A DNA stretch of 64,000 nt from Halorubrum sp. CSM-61 (lineage in GTDB: Archaea; Halobacteriota; Halobacteria; Halobacteriales; Haloferacaceae). Where the stretch lies: assembly GCF_003781945.1 (NCBI RefSeq), contig NZ_RJJW01000004.1:152824-216823 (forward strand), read 5' to 3'. A model generated the notes under the pieces. That model did not search any database, was not told the DNA's origin, and was given only the letters and a program-made list of their open reading frames with translations. The translations under genes and the position numbers were made by a program. How positions within the stretch are numbered: the first letter of the stretch is position 1; every line of letters starts with the position of its first letter. Below, piece by piece: positions 43,747-52,873 of this stretch.

Positions 43747-44982
43747 ATGGTTGATCGCTACGACGTCGTGATCGCGGGTGCCGGACCGGCGGGCGCCCAG
43801 TGCGCTCGCGACCTGGCGACGCGAGACTACGACGTCGTCGTTCTCGAAACGGAGCCGGAAGCCGAGTTCCCCCGCCAGAGCAACAAGTCGACCGCCGGGA
43901 CGTTCCCGTCGATGATGTCCTCCTTCGGGATCCCCGACGACGTGGTGATGTCGTACACCGACGACGTCGTGTTGGAGTCGCCCAACAGCCACTACAAGAG
44001 CTACCAGCCCGGCGCGGTGTTGGAGTTCGCCGACTTCAAGCGGTTCCTCGTCGAGGACGGGCGCGAGAACGGCGCCGAATACCGGTTCGACTCACGGGTC
44101 TCCCGACCGATCCTCGACGACGACGGCGTCATCGAAGGGGTCCGATACGACGGCGACGAGGAGGTGTACGGCGAGGTGGTCGTCGACGCCACCGGTCCCG
44201 CGGCGCCGATCGCGAGCGCGCTCGACGTGGTCGACCTCGAACGCGAGAACCAGGCGATCGGCATCGAGTACGAGATGGAGGGCGTCGAGATGAACCACCC
44301 GGAGTACGCCGACCTGCGCCGGGCGATGATGCTCCGGCTCGACCACGACATCGCGCCCGGCGGCTACTCGTGGATCTTCGCCACCGGCGAGGACACCGCG
44401 AAGGTCGGGATCTGTTACATCCAGAACGACCGCCACCGCGAGTTCGCCGAGGAGGGCCAGACCGTCGACGGCTACCTCGACGCGTGGGTCGACCGCGACC
44501 CCCGCTTCGCCGACGCCGAGAAGATCGACGGGAAGGTCCACCGCGGCTCCGCGCACATCCAGATGCCCGACCAGATGCACACCGACCGGTTCCTCGCGAT
44601 CGGCGACACGGTCCCCTCCATCGACCCGCTGTGGGGCGAGGGGATCCACAAGGGGATGAAGTCGGCCCGCGCCGCGGCGGCCACCGTCGACCGGTGTCTC
44701 ACCGATTCGGAGCGCCGCCTCGACGCCGAGAGCCTCGCCGTCTACGAGCGACTCTGGCACCGCGACGTGGCGCCCCGGATGAAGTCTCGGTTGATGCTCA
44801 CCCGACTGCTGTACCTCGCGCCCAACGAGCGCTACGACCGGTTCATGCGCGACCTCCGGGGGGCCGAGGAGAACACGCTCGAGAAGGCGAACCGGGGCGA
44901 GAAGGCGTCGATGGCGAAGCTGCTCCACCTCTCCGACATCCCGCTGTTGGCGAAGTTCGCACGCGAGCAGTTGGGGTCGTAG
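43747..44982 (+). CDS. Geranylgeranyl reductase family FAD-dependent oxidoreductase
   Basis: This 411-residue flavoprotein resembles archaeal digeranylgeranylglycerophospholipid reductases, which saturate isoprenoid chains of membrane lipids. The N-terminal FAD motif is VVIAGAGPAGAQCARDL, followed by KSTAGTFPSMMSSFGIP. The C-terminal flavin motif is FLAIGDTVPSIDPLWGEGIH. The substrate could be lipid or another isoprenoid. A CCTAATTACG box at 43716-43725 precedes the ATG by about 22-31 bases. It lies downstream of korB but has its own promoter. Confidence 0.87.
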   Translation: MVDRYDVVIAGAGPAGAQCARDLATRDYDVVVLETEPEAEFPRQSNKSTAGTFPSMMSSFGIPDDVVMSYTDDVVLESPNSHYKSYQPGAVLEFADFKRFLVEDGRENGAEYRFDSRVSRPILDDDGVIEGVRYDGDEEVYGEVVVDATGPAAPIASALDVVDLERENQAIGIEYEMEGVEMNHPEYADLRRAMMLRLDHDIAPGGYSWIFATGEDTAKVGICYIQNDRHREFAEEGQTVDGYLDAWVDRDPRFADAEKIDGKVHRGSAHIQMPDQMHTDRFLAIGDTVPSIDPLWGEGIHKGMKSARAAAATVDRCLTDSERRLDAESLAVYERLWHRDVAPRMKSRLMLTRLLYLAPNERYDRFMRDLRGAEENTLEKANRGEKASMAKLLHLSDIPLLAKFAREQLGS

Positions 44983-45028
44983 TCGCCGGACTCGTCGCGC
45001 CCGAGACCGACGCGCCGACCTCCAGAAC

Positions 45029-45038
45029 TGTTTTGTCC
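45029..45038 (+). promoter_or_regulatory. TATA-like promoter of acyl-CoA dehydrogenase gene
   Basis: TGTTTTGTCC lies 22-31 bases before the ATG, at leaderless spacing. It is the same CTTTTG-like class as the alaS promoter. Confidence 0.5.
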
Positions 45039-45059
45039 GGCGGTTTCCCACTAACGATC

Positions 45060-46223
45060 ATGCTCGACTACGTGGGACTGGAGGCGGACCTCGGCGAGGA
45101 GGAGCGGCTCATCCGCGACACGGCGCGGGAGTTCGTCGACGAGCGGGTGCGTCCCGACATCGGCGATCACTTTCAGGCGGGGACGTTCCCGACGGAGCTG
45201 ATCGAGGGGATGGGCGAGATGGGGTTCTACGCCCCGAACCTCGACGGGTACGGCCTCCCGAACGTGTCCGAGACGGCGTACGGTATCCTGATGCAGGAGC
45301 TGGAGGCGTGCGACTCCGGGCTCCGGTCGATGGCGAGCGTGCAGGGCGCCTTAGTGATGTACCCGATCCACGCCTACGGCAGCGACGACCAGAAGGAGCG
45401 GTGGTTGCCGGCGCTCGGCGAGGGCGAGGCGGTCGGTTGCTTCGGGCTGACGGAGCCGGACCACGGCTCGAATCCGTCGGCGATGGAGACGCGGGCCGAG
45501 CGGGACGGCGACGAGTACGTCCTCGACGGCACGAAGACGTGGATCACGAACGCGCCGATCGCCGACGTGGCGGTGGTCTGGGCGCGCGAGACGTCCGCCG
45601 AGGGAAGTCCCGTCCGCGGGTTCCTCGTCGAGACCGACCGCGACGGCGTGACCACGAACGAGATCGACGACAAGCTCTCGCTGCGCGCGTCGATCACCGG
45701 CGAGGTCAGCCTGCAGGGCGTACGCGTCCCCGAGGAGAACGTCCTCCCCGGCGTGTCGGGGATGAAGGGACCGCTCTCGTGTCTCACGCAGGCTCGCTTC
45801 GGGATCGCGTGGGGCGCGGTGGGCGCCGCGCGGGACTGCTTCGAACAGGCGCGCGAGTACGCGCTCGACCGCGACCAGTTCGGCGGCCCGATCGCCCGGT
45901 TCCAGCTCCAACAGGGGAAGCTCGCGGAGATGGCCACCCAGATCACCACCGCCCAACTGCTCGCGTACCGGCTCGCGGAGCTGAAGGAGCGCGGCGATCT
46001 CACCCCGCAGCACGTCTCGATGGCGAAGCGGAACAACGTCCGCACGGCGCGCGACCAGTCGCGGATCGCCCGGGAGATGCTCGGCGGCAACGGCATCACG
46101 ACCGACTACTCGCCGATGCGCCACATGGCGAACATGGAGACGGTGTACACCTACGAGGGGACCCACGACATCCACACGCTCGTGCTCGGCGAGGACCTGA
46201 CCGGGATCGCGGCCTACGAGTAG
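45060..46223 (+). CDS. Acyl-CoA dehydrogenase (glutaryl-CoA-dehydrogenase-like)
   Basis: This 387-residue flavin acyl-CoA dehydrogenase shows FGLTEPDHGSNPSAMETRAE and LDGTKTWITNAPIADVAV (FAD and substrate segments). The C-terminal region METVYTYEGTHDIHTLVLGE holds the catalytic glutamate. The YEGTHDIH pattern is typical of glutaryl-CoA dehydrogenase-like members. No electron-transfer flavoprotein gene is seen nearby. Substrate and chain length are unknown. The start follows a TATA-like box at leaderless distance. Confidence 0.92.
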   Translation: MLDYVGLEADLGEEERLIRDTAREFVDERVRPDIGDHFQAGTFPTELIEGMGEMGFYAPNLDGYGLPNVSETAYGILMQELEACDSGLRSMASVQGALVMYPIHAYGSDDQKERWLPALGEGEAVGCFGLTEPDHGSNPSAMETRAERDGDEYVLDGTKTWITNAPIADVAVVWARETSAEGSPVRGFLVETDRDGVTTNEIDDKLSLRASITGEVSLQGVRVPEENVLPGVSGMKGPLSCLTQARFGIAWGAVGAARDCFEQAREYALDRDQFGGPIARFQLQQGKLAEMATQITTAQLLAYRLAELKERGDLTPQHVSMAKRNNVRTARDQSRIAREMLGGNGITTDYSPMRHMANMETVYTYEGTHDIHTLVLGEDLTGIAAYE

Positions 46224-46329
46224 CCGGTTCGACGCGCGATCCGACGCTCACTGTCGGCCGACGTTCACCGAAACCCACCCGTTTAATGCGACGTGACCAG
46301 TGGTACGCTACCAAGAACCGTGATACGCG

Positions 46330-47490
46330 ATGGATGACGTGGAACTGTCCGAGGACGACGCCCTGCGCCGGATGTACCGGATCACCGCGGAGCAGGAGCG
46401 ATCGTTCGAGGACAAGCTCCCGGATCTGCTCGATCTGGGCTGCGTGTACCTCGGGGTCGAGACCGGCTTTCTCACCGAGATCGACGGCGACACCCAGCTG
46501 ATCGTGGCCGCGAGCGGCGATCACGAGCTGCTCCAGCCGGGACGAAGCTGTCCGCTGTCGAAGGCGTACTGCAGGAAGACCGTCGATGTCGAGGGCGCGC
46601 TGACCGTCCAGCACGCGCGCGTCGAGGGGTGGGAGAAGGACGCCGCCTACGAGGAGTTCGGCCTGGAGACGTACATCGGCGCGAAGGTCGTCGTCAACCG
46701 CGAGGTGTACGGCACCTTCTGTTTCGCGGACACCGAGGCGCGCGATCGGCCCTTCTCCGAGGACGAGGAGACGTTCGTGGAGCTGATGGCCCAGTGGGTG
46801 AGCTACGAGATCTTCCAGCAGCGGGCCACCGAGCGGATGCAGAACCAGCGCGACCAGCTGGAGGAGTTCACCCGCGTCGTCTCCCACGACATCCGGAACC
46901 CGCTGGGCATCGTCGACGGCTACCTCGACATGGCCGAAGCGACGGGGGACCCCGAGCACTTCGAGCGGTGCCGCGACGCGATCGGCCGGATCGAGGCGCT
47001 GATCGACGACCTGCTGTTCCTCACCCGCGAGGGGCAGACGATCGGGGGCCGCGAGGAGATCCGGATCGACGAGCTCGCCGAGGAGTGCTGGTCGTTCGTG
47101 AACGCGACCCACGCAACCCTCGAAGTGGAGACCGACCGCGTCGTGTTGGGCGACTGGAGCCGGCTCCAGCAGGTGTTCGAGAACCTGTTTCGGAACAGCG
47201 TGGAGCACGGCGGCGCGGAGGTGACGATCCGCGTCGGCGACCTGGAGGGCGGCGACGGCGTCTACGTCGAGGACGACGGCGCGGGGATCCCTGAAGCGGA
47301 GCGCGATGAGGTGTTCGTCGACGGGTTCACCACCGCCGAGTCCGGGACGGGACTCGGGTTAACGATCATCCAACAGGTCGTCTCGGCGCACGGCTGGGAG
47401 GTGTCCGTCACCGAGAGCGAGGCGGGCGGCGCTCGCTTCGAGATCCGGGGGATGGAGCCGGTCGAGTCGGGGACGGACGGTAGCGAGTAG
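46330..47490 (+). CDS. Histidine kinase with GAF-like sensor domain
   Basis: This 386-residue soluble kinase has a GAF domain around residues 30-170 (LLDLGCVYLGVETGFLTEID). HisKA is around 180-240 with the acceptor FTRVVSHDIRNPLGIVDGYL. The ATPase domain has [31 protein letters not shown] and SGTGLGLTII. No transmembrane segment is predicted and no response regulator is adjacent. The stop codon is followed at once by element copy C. The signal it senses is unknown; the GAF domain might bind a small ligand. Confidence 0.9.
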   Translation: MDDVELSEDDALRRMYRITAEQERSFEDKLPDLLDLGCVYLGVETGFLTEIDGDTQLIVAASGDHELLQPGRSCPLSKAYCRKTVDVEGALTVQHARVEGWEKDAAYEEFGLETYIGAKVVVNREVYGTFCFADTEARDRPFSEDEETFVELMAQWVSYEIFQQRATERMQNQRDQLEEFTRVVSHDIRNPLGIVDGYLDMAEATGDPEHFERCRDAIGRIEALIDDLLFLTREGQTIGGREEIRIDELAEECWSFVNATHATLEVETDRVVLGDWSRLQQVFENLFRNSVEHGGAEVTIRVGDLEGGDGVYVEDDGAGIPEAERDEVFVDGFTTAESGTGLGLTIIQQVVSAHGWEVSVTESEAGGARFEIRGMEPVESGTDGSE

Positions 47491-48052
47491 CCGTTTATAA
47501 GTCGGATTTGGCGTTGCTGTCGGCTGTTTATACGTGATCGACGACGCGCTGAACACCTCCAAAGCCCCAGTCGCCAGCGGCTTTGCCGCCGGCTGCCCGT
47601 GGCGCGTGGCGCCTCGCTGCCGCTCGCTTATATGTGACTGCTAACAGCGGATCGACGACGAGGACCTCCAAAGCCCCAGCCGCGAGGCGGGCGCACGCTC
47701 GCTGCGCGCTTCAGTCGCTCGCGCTGCTCGCTCCTTGCAGTGCTTACATCGCCTGCGCCCGCCTCGCGGCTGTCCCTTTGAGTCCCGCCCCGCACGGTAC
47801 CGCAGCCTCACACCTCCCCAGCCTCGCGGTTCGCGCTCTTCGAGCGCTCACCGCGTCCAGCGAGGGACCGAAGGTCCCTCTGGCAGCCGGCGCGTAGCGC
47901 CGGCGACCTCGCGCGGCGCTCCTCGCGGCCGCCTTCGGCGGCCACTCGGAGGCGCGCGCCACCGCATCGTTCTTTATAAGGGACCGTCGCTGGCGCTCAC
48001 GATCGTTTAAATACTGGATCGTTACTGTCGATCTGCAACACCTACTCCCACG
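47491..48052 (+). repeat. Dispersed structured element, copy C
   Basis: It starts right after the kinase stop codon with CCGTTTATAAG. A truncated leader (ACACCTCCAAAGCCCCAG near 47553) is followed by a second complete one (ACCTCCAAAGCCCCAGCCG near 47664). The arm AGCCGCGAGGCGGGCGCA (47678-47695) pairs perfectly with its complement (47754-47771), enclosing exactly 58 nt. The conserved block at 47772-47824 follows, then hairpins at 47862-47880, 47886-47904 and 47927-47943 and a nested hairpin at 47825-47855. A 24-base upstream block, TGGCGTTGCTGTCGGCTG plus TTTATA, is shared with copy A. The remaining bases up to 48144 show no gene. Confidence 0.83.
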
Positions 48053-48144
48053 ATCGAGGAGTGGCCCTCAGCGATCGGCTCTTTCCGCGAAATCGCCCGA
48101 AAAATGGGAGCTCAGCGCCGTCGTCGCGGACGGAACGGCCGCCG

Positions 48145-49752
48145 TCAGTCGTGCCGGAAGCAGCGCGAGCCGGTAAAGGCCATCGCCATGTCGTGTTCGT
48201 CGGCCGCGGCGATCACGTCCTCGTCGTTGACGGAGCCGCCGGGCTGGACCACGGCCTCGATCCCGGCCGCCGCCGCCTCCTCGATCGCGTCCGGGAACGG
48301 GAAGAAGGCGTCAGAGGCCATCACCGCGCCCTCGGCGGACTTCCCGTCGGCGTCCTTCTCCGCCTTCATCGCCGCGAGCGTGACGGCGTCGACGCGGGAC
48401 ACCTGTCCCGTCCCGACCCCGACCGTCTCCGTGCCGGTCGCGAACAGGATCCCGTTCGATTTCACGTGTTTGAGCGTCTTCCACGCGAACACCATCGTCT
48501 CCAGCTGCTCGTCGGTGGGTTCGCGCTCGGTGACCACGTCGAGGTCGGCGGCGGTCGGCGACTGCAGGTCCCGCTCCTGTACGAGGCGACCGCCGACGAC
48601 CGGCTTCTCCGTGAAGCGCTCGGAGAAGCGCTCCGCGCCCTCGCCGAGGGGACCGGCGTCGAGCACGCGGAGGTTCTTCTTCTCTCGGAGCACGTCGAGC
48701 GCGCTCTCGGTGTAGCCGGGCGCGACGACGACCTCCTTGAAGGAGTCGACGACCGCGTCGGCGGTGTCGGCGTCGCACTCGCGGTTCAGGGCGACGATGC
48801 CGCCGAACGCGGACTTCGCGTCGGTCCGCAGCGCGCGGTCGTACGCGTCGGCCAGCGTGTCGCTGGTGGCGCAGCCGGCCGGGTTCGTGTGCTTGATCAC
48901 GGCGGCCGCGGGCTCGTCGAACTCCTTGACCAAGTTGAGGGCGGCGTCGGCGTCGTTGTAGTTGTTGTACCCCATCCCCTTCGCGCCGGGGTTCAGCTGG
49001 GGCGCGTCGACGACGCTCGCCTCCTCGCAGCCGTCGTCGACGTAGAGCGCGGCGTCCTGATGGGGGTTCTCGCCGTACCGCAGCGTATCGGCGCGCTCCT
49101 CGGAGACGAACCGCCGCTCGGGGAAGTCGCCCCCGGTGTCGCCGTCGACGGTCACGTTCACGGGCGTATCGTCGTCACCGCCGCGCTCGATCGTCACTCG
49201 GTCCTCCGCGAACCACCGCACCGCCCGCGGGTACGCCGCGAACTCGGCGTCGTGAAGCACGCGCTCTTTCAGCGCGTCGGCGTCGTCGTTCTCGTAGACG
49301 GGCACCGGCTCCTGGGTCACGATCGGACCGGCGTCGACCTCCTCGGTGACGACGTGGACGGTGCAGCCGGTGGTGCGGACGCCGGCGTCGAGCACCTGCT
49401 CGTGGGCGTCGGTTCCGGGAAACGCGGGTAAAAGCGAGGGGTGAACGTTCAGCGTCGCGGGGACCCGATCGAGGAACTCGTCCGTCAGGACGCGCATGTA
49501 TCCGTCCAGACAGACGAGATCGAAGTCGTACCCCGCGAGCCGGTCTACGATCCGTCGCTCGTGTGACTCGCGCGACTCGCCCTCCTCGCGCTCGACGACC
49601 TCGGTGGGGATCCGTCGCTCGGTGGCGGCCTCTAACGCGGGCGCCTGTTCGCGGTTGGTCAGGACGACCGACAGCTCCGCGCCCCCCGGCGCGGCGTCGG
49701 CGATGTGTCTGAGGTTCCGTCCCCGGTTGCTCGCGAGTCCGGCGATCTTCAT
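48145..49752 (-). CDS. purNH: Fused GAR transformylase / AICAR transformylase
   Basis: This 535-residue protein covers two steps of purine synthesis that transfer formyl groups. The N-terminal part (about 1-190) is PurN-like, with MKIAGLASNRGRNLRHIADA and LNVHPSLLPAFPGTDAHEQV. The C-terminal part (about 210-535) is the AICAR transformylase domain of PurH, with LRYGENPHQDAALYV, VIKHTNPAGCATSDTL and the terminal FTGSRCFRHD. The IMP cyclohydrolase domain of bacterial PurH is absent, so cyclisation must be done by another protein such as PurO. The much longer open frame upstream to 51471 is antisense to purB and spurious. It is divergent from purB. Confidence 0.9.
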   Translation of the reverse strand: MKIAGLASNRGRNLRHIADAAPGGAELSVVLTNREQAPALEAATERRIPTEVVEREEGESRESHERRIVDRLAGYDFDLVCLDGYMRVLTDEFLDRVPATLNVHPSLLPAFPGTDAHEQVLDAGVRTTGCTVHVVTEEVDAGPIVTQEPVPVYENDDADALKERVLHDAEFAAYPRAVRWFAEDRVTIERGGDDDTPVNVTVDGDTGGDFPERRFVSEERADTLRYGENPHQDAALYVDDGCEEASVVDAPQLNPGAKGMGYNNYNDADAALNLVKEFDEPAAAVIKHTNPAGCATSDTLADAYDRALRTDAKSAFGGIVALNRECDADTADAVVDSFKEVVVAPGYTESALDVLREKKNLRVLDAGPLGEGAERFSERFTEKPVVGGRLVQERDLQSPTAADLDVVTEREPTDEQLETMVFAWKTLKHVKSNGILFATGTETVGVGTGQVSRVDAVTLAAMKAEKDADGKSAEGAVMASDAFFPFPDAIEEAAAAGIEAVVQPGGSVNDEDVIAAADEHDMAMAFTGSRCFRHD

Positions 49753-49920
49753 ACCTGTTGGGTCCGACCGATCGCGTATATCGATTGCGGTCCGTCGCGG
49801 CAGTATGTTCACGTTCACGGATAAATCGCGCCCAAGTTGCCGATAGAGAGCGAGAACGGATCCACGTCCGTGCGTCTCCCCATCGACACGCTTTTGCTGG
49901 CTCCGGCGGCAGTCGCGGAC
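49753..49920. promoter_or_regulatory. Shared promoter region of purNH and purB
   Basis: The 168 bases between the divergent purine genes include CGATATACGCG for purNH (near 49776-49786, minus strand) and CGCTTTTGCTGG for purB (about 22-33 bases before its ATG). A common regulator is plausible; no clear palindromic operator is recognised. Confidence 0.5.
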
Positions 49921-51411
49921 ATGACCGACGCCGACGACACACCGGACGACGACGCGCCGGCCGACGACGCGCCGGCCGACGAACCGATCCCCGGGCTGTC
50001 GCGCTCGGACTCCCTCGCGGCGGTGTCCCCGCTCGACGGGCGGTACGCCTCCCGGACCGCGCCGCTGTCCCCGTACGCGAGCGAGGCCGCGCTCATGCGC
50101 GCCCGGGCCCGCGTCGAGGTCGAGTACCTGATCGAACTGGCCGCGCTCGACGCGACCCCGATCGCGCTCGACGACGACGCCGAGGCGGCCCTCCGCGCTA
50201 TCTACGAGGAGTTCTCCGCCGAGGACGCTCGCCTCGTTAAGGCGCTGGAGGTCGAGGGCGCCGAGGGATACGACGCGACCAACCACGACGTGAAGGCGGT
50301 CGAGTACTTCCTGCGGGTCCGGATCGACGGGCTGGAGGAATCGGGGACGATCGCCGACGGCGAGGCGATGTACCCGTGGATCCACTTCGGGCTCACGAGC
50401 GAGGACGTGAACAACCTCGCGCACCGGCTCCTGGTGAAGGCGGCCGTGAGCGACGTGATCGTGCCCGCGATCCGCGAGGTCCGAGACGCGCTCGCCGACC
50501 TCGCGCGGGAGCACCGCGACGCGCCCATGCTGGCGCGCACCCACGGCCAGCCCGCGACGCCGACGACGTTCGGCAAGGAGATGGCCGTGTACGCCTCGCG
50601 GCTCGGCCGCGCGCTCGGGCGGGTCGTCGTCGCGAACGGCGACCTCTCCGGCAAGCTCGCGGGCGCCTCGGGCACCTACGCCGCCCACGACGCGGCCTAC
50701 CCCGAGGTCGACTGGCCCGCCTTCGCCGAGTCGTTCGTGCGCGGACTCGATCTGGAGCACACGCCGCTCGCGACGCAGGTGAACCCCTGCGACGACCTGG
50801 CGGCGCTGTTCGACGCGCTGCGCGGCGTCAACAACGTCCTGCTCGATCTGGATCTCGACGCGTGGCTGTACGTCTCCGACCGCTACCTCGGCCAGCGGAC
50901 CGTGGAGGGCGAGACCGGCTCCTCGACGATGCCGCACAAGGTGAACCCGATCGACTTCGAGAACAGCGAGGGGAACCTCTCGAAGGCGAACTCGGATCTG
51001 GTCTTCCTCGCCGACTACGTGACGACCTCGCGGCTCCAGCGCGACCTCTCCGACTCGACGGTCAAGCGCAACGTGGGCGCCGCGCTCGCCCACTGTCTGA
51101 TCGGCTACTCGAAGGTCGGCGACGGGCTCGACACGGTCGTTCCGAACGAGACCGTCATGCGCGAGGAGCTGGCCGAGACGCCCGAGGTGATCGGCGAGGC
51201 CGTCCAGACGATCCTCCGCCGCGAGGGCGACACGGGCGCCTACGAGCGCGTGAAGGACCTCACGCGGGGGAAGCGCGTCACCCTCGACGACTTTCGCGAC
51301 CTCTTCGACGACCTCGACGTCGACGAGGGCGTCCGCGAGGAGCTGAAGGCGCTGACCCCGGCGAGCTACGTCGGCGTCGCCGACGAGCTGGTCGACGAGA
51401 TCGACGAGTAG
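49921..51411 (+). CDS. purB: Adenylosuccinate lyase
   Basis: The enzyme works at two steps of purine synthesis, cleaving fumarate from SAICAR and from adenylosuccinate. It has 496 residues with an acidic N-terminal tail of about 25 residues (DDAPADDAPADE). The family motifs AAVSPLDGRYASR, MLARTHGQPATPTTFGKE and the signature loop GSSTMPHKVNPIDFENSEGN are intact. Start MTDADDT at 49921; a longer open frame exists. It faces purNH, which fits coordinated purine synthesis. Confidence 0.95.
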   Translation: MTDADDTPDDDAPADDAPADEPIPGLSRSDSLAAVSPLDGRYASRTAPLSPYASEAALMRARARVEVEYLIELAALDATPIALDDDAEAALRAIYEEFSAEDARLVKALEVEGAEGYDATNHDVKAVEYFLRVRIDGLEESGTIADGEAMYPWIHFGLTSEDVNNLAHRLLVKAAVSDVIVPAIREVRDALADLAREHRDAPMLARTHGQPATPTTFGKEMAVYASRLGRALGRVVVANGDLSGKLAGASGTYAAHDAAYPEVDWPAFAESFVRGLDLEHTPLATQVNPCDDLAALFDALRGVNNVLLDLDLDAWLYVSDRYLGQRTVEGETGSSTMPHKVNPIDFENSEGNLSKANSDLVFLADYVTTSRLQRDLSDSTVKRNVGAALAHCLIGYSKVGDGLDTVVPNETVMREELAETPEVIGEAVQTILRREGDTGAYERVKDLTRGKRVTLDDFRDLFDDLDVDEGVREELKALTPASYVGVADELVDEIDE

Positions 51412-51473
51412 GCCGCGGGGGAGCTCGCGGACCGCCACAAGAGGTTTACTCGTCGCGAGAGCAGGTCCCACCG

Positions 51474-51812
51474 ATGCCCTCCGACAACGACGAGGAGACG
51501 GAGTACTCCGTCTTCGGCGACGAACCGAACGACGAGTGGGCCGACGCGGGAGACGGCGACCGCGCCGATCCCGACTCTGCTCGAACGGGAGACGAGTCCG
51601 GGTCGCTGGCGGCCGGAGACGGCGACGGCTGCCCGAAGTGCGGACACGAGGAGACGGAGACCGACGAGATCGCGACGAGCGGCACCGGTCTCACCAAGAT
51701 GTTCGACGTCCAGAACCGCACGTTCGTCGTGGTCTCGTGTGCGAACTGCGGCTACTCGGAGCTGTACAAGGGGCAGTCGACGGGGAACGCGATCGACTTC
51801 TTCGTCGGATAG
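51474..51812 (+). CDS. Zinc-ribbon protein with acidic N terminus
   Basis: This 112-residue protein has an acidic, low-complexity N-terminal half (about residues 1-50) and a C-terminal zinc ribbon: CPKCGHEETETDEI, then CANCGYSELYKGQ. The four cysteines at C-x2-C and C-x2-C probably bind zinc. The fold resembles nucleic-acid-binding zinc ribbons; a role is not known. The ATG at 51474 is preceded by GCAGGTCCCACCG. The gene follows purB by 62 bases on the same strand. Confidence 0.78.
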   Translation: MPSDNDEETEYSVFGDEPNDEWADAGDGDRADPDSARTGDESGSLAAGDGDGCPKCGHEETETDEIATSGTGLTKMFDVQNRTFVVVSCANCGYSELYKGQSTGNAIDFFVG

Positions 51813-51907
51813 ACGCCCGAGACGCGGGCAGAACGACCCCTTTGAGCCTTCGTGGTCCGCCGATGGCGACCGATTTATGTCGACCGAGGGAAACGTTTCG
51901 ACCGCAC

Positions 51908-52801
51908 ATGGTCTCCCTCCGTTCCCCCTCTGCCCTCCCGATCGTCGGCGTCCTCGTCGACGGCCGGACGTACAGACACCTGTTGTACCTCCTGATAGCG
52001 ATCCCCCTCGGGTTCGTCTACTGGACGCTGTTCTCGTTCGGGTTCGCCTTCGGGCTCCTGCTCTCCGTGGTGCTCGTCGGGCTCGTCATCCTGCTGGCGA
52101 CGCTGATCGGCGCCCGGATCGCCGCCGGCTTTGAGCGCTGGCTCGCCAACCGGCTGTTGGGGACGGACCTCGACCGGTACGACGACGTGCCCGCCGAGGC
52201 GGACGGCGCGGTCGCGGGCGTCAGGAAGTACGTCGAGGCGGCGTCGACGTGGCGGGGCGTCGGCTTCCTCTCGCTGAAGTTCCTCGTCACCGCCCTCGCG
52301 TTCGTCCCCCTGATCGCGCTCGCGAACGGGGTCCCGCTCCTCTTCGCCCCGCTTCGATATCCCCACGTGGCGAACTTCGGGGAGTCGAACGGGGAGCCGG
52401 TGACGTGGGCGATCGACACGCTCCCCGAGTCGGTTTTGGCGGTCGCGATCGGACTCGTCGCGGTGCTCGCGGCGCTCCACGTCACGAACCTCGTCGCGTA
52501 CGTCTGCCGGCAGATGGCGACCGCGCTGCTCGGGGAGCCGCGAACGGACGAGGAGGCGGCAGTCGAGGAGCCGGCGGCCGACGACGCGGTGACGATCGAC
52601 GACGGTGCGGCGGAGAGCGACGACGGTGCGGCGGAGAGCGACGACGGTGCAGCGGAGAGCGACGGAGAACCGGCGGACGAGGCGGTCGACGACGCCGAGC
52701 CCGCCGACCACCCGGCGCCCGAATCTGACGAGTTTATCCCGGCGGACGCGGTCGAACCGGACTCGGACGGGGACTCGGCCCGGACGGAAGACCGCTCCTG
52801 A
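51908..52801 (+). CDS. Membrane protein, sensor-domain-like
   Basis: This 297-residue protein has about four to five hydrophobic helices (around residues 22-65, 115-140 and 175-200), resembling the membrane sensor-like domain of haloarchaeal proteins. The C-terminal quarter is acidic and low-complexity. A seven-residue unit DDGAAES occurs three times, encoded by three exact 21-bp repeats (52598-52660). The function is unknown. It lies 95 bases after the zinc-ribbon gene. Confidence 0.75.
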   Translation: MVSLRSPSALPIVGVLVDGRTYRHLLYLLIAIPLGFVYWTLFSFGFAFGLLLSVVLVGLVILLATLIGARIAAGFERWLANRLLGTDLDRYDDVPAEADGAVAGVRKYVEAASTWRGVGFLSLKFLVTALAFVPLIALANGVPLLFAPLRYPHVANFGESNGEPVTWAIDTLPESVLAVAIGLVAVLAALHVTNLVAYVCRQMATALLGEPRTDEEAAVEEPAADDAVTIDDGAAESDDGAAESDDGAAESDGEPADEAVDDAEPADHPAPESDEFIPADAVEPDSDGDSARTEDRS

Positions 52802-52873
52802 TCCGCCGAGGGCGCGGGAAGTTCTCGCCTCCGCCCCCGGAGCGCTTATTCTCGTGCGACCGTCAGGGCCGGT

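Noticed and set aside
49753-51471. Minus-strand open frame continuing past the purNH start to 51471
   Set aside because: It is antisense to purB, which has all adenylosuccinate lyase motifs. The PurN start MKIAGLASNRG at 49752 is well defined.
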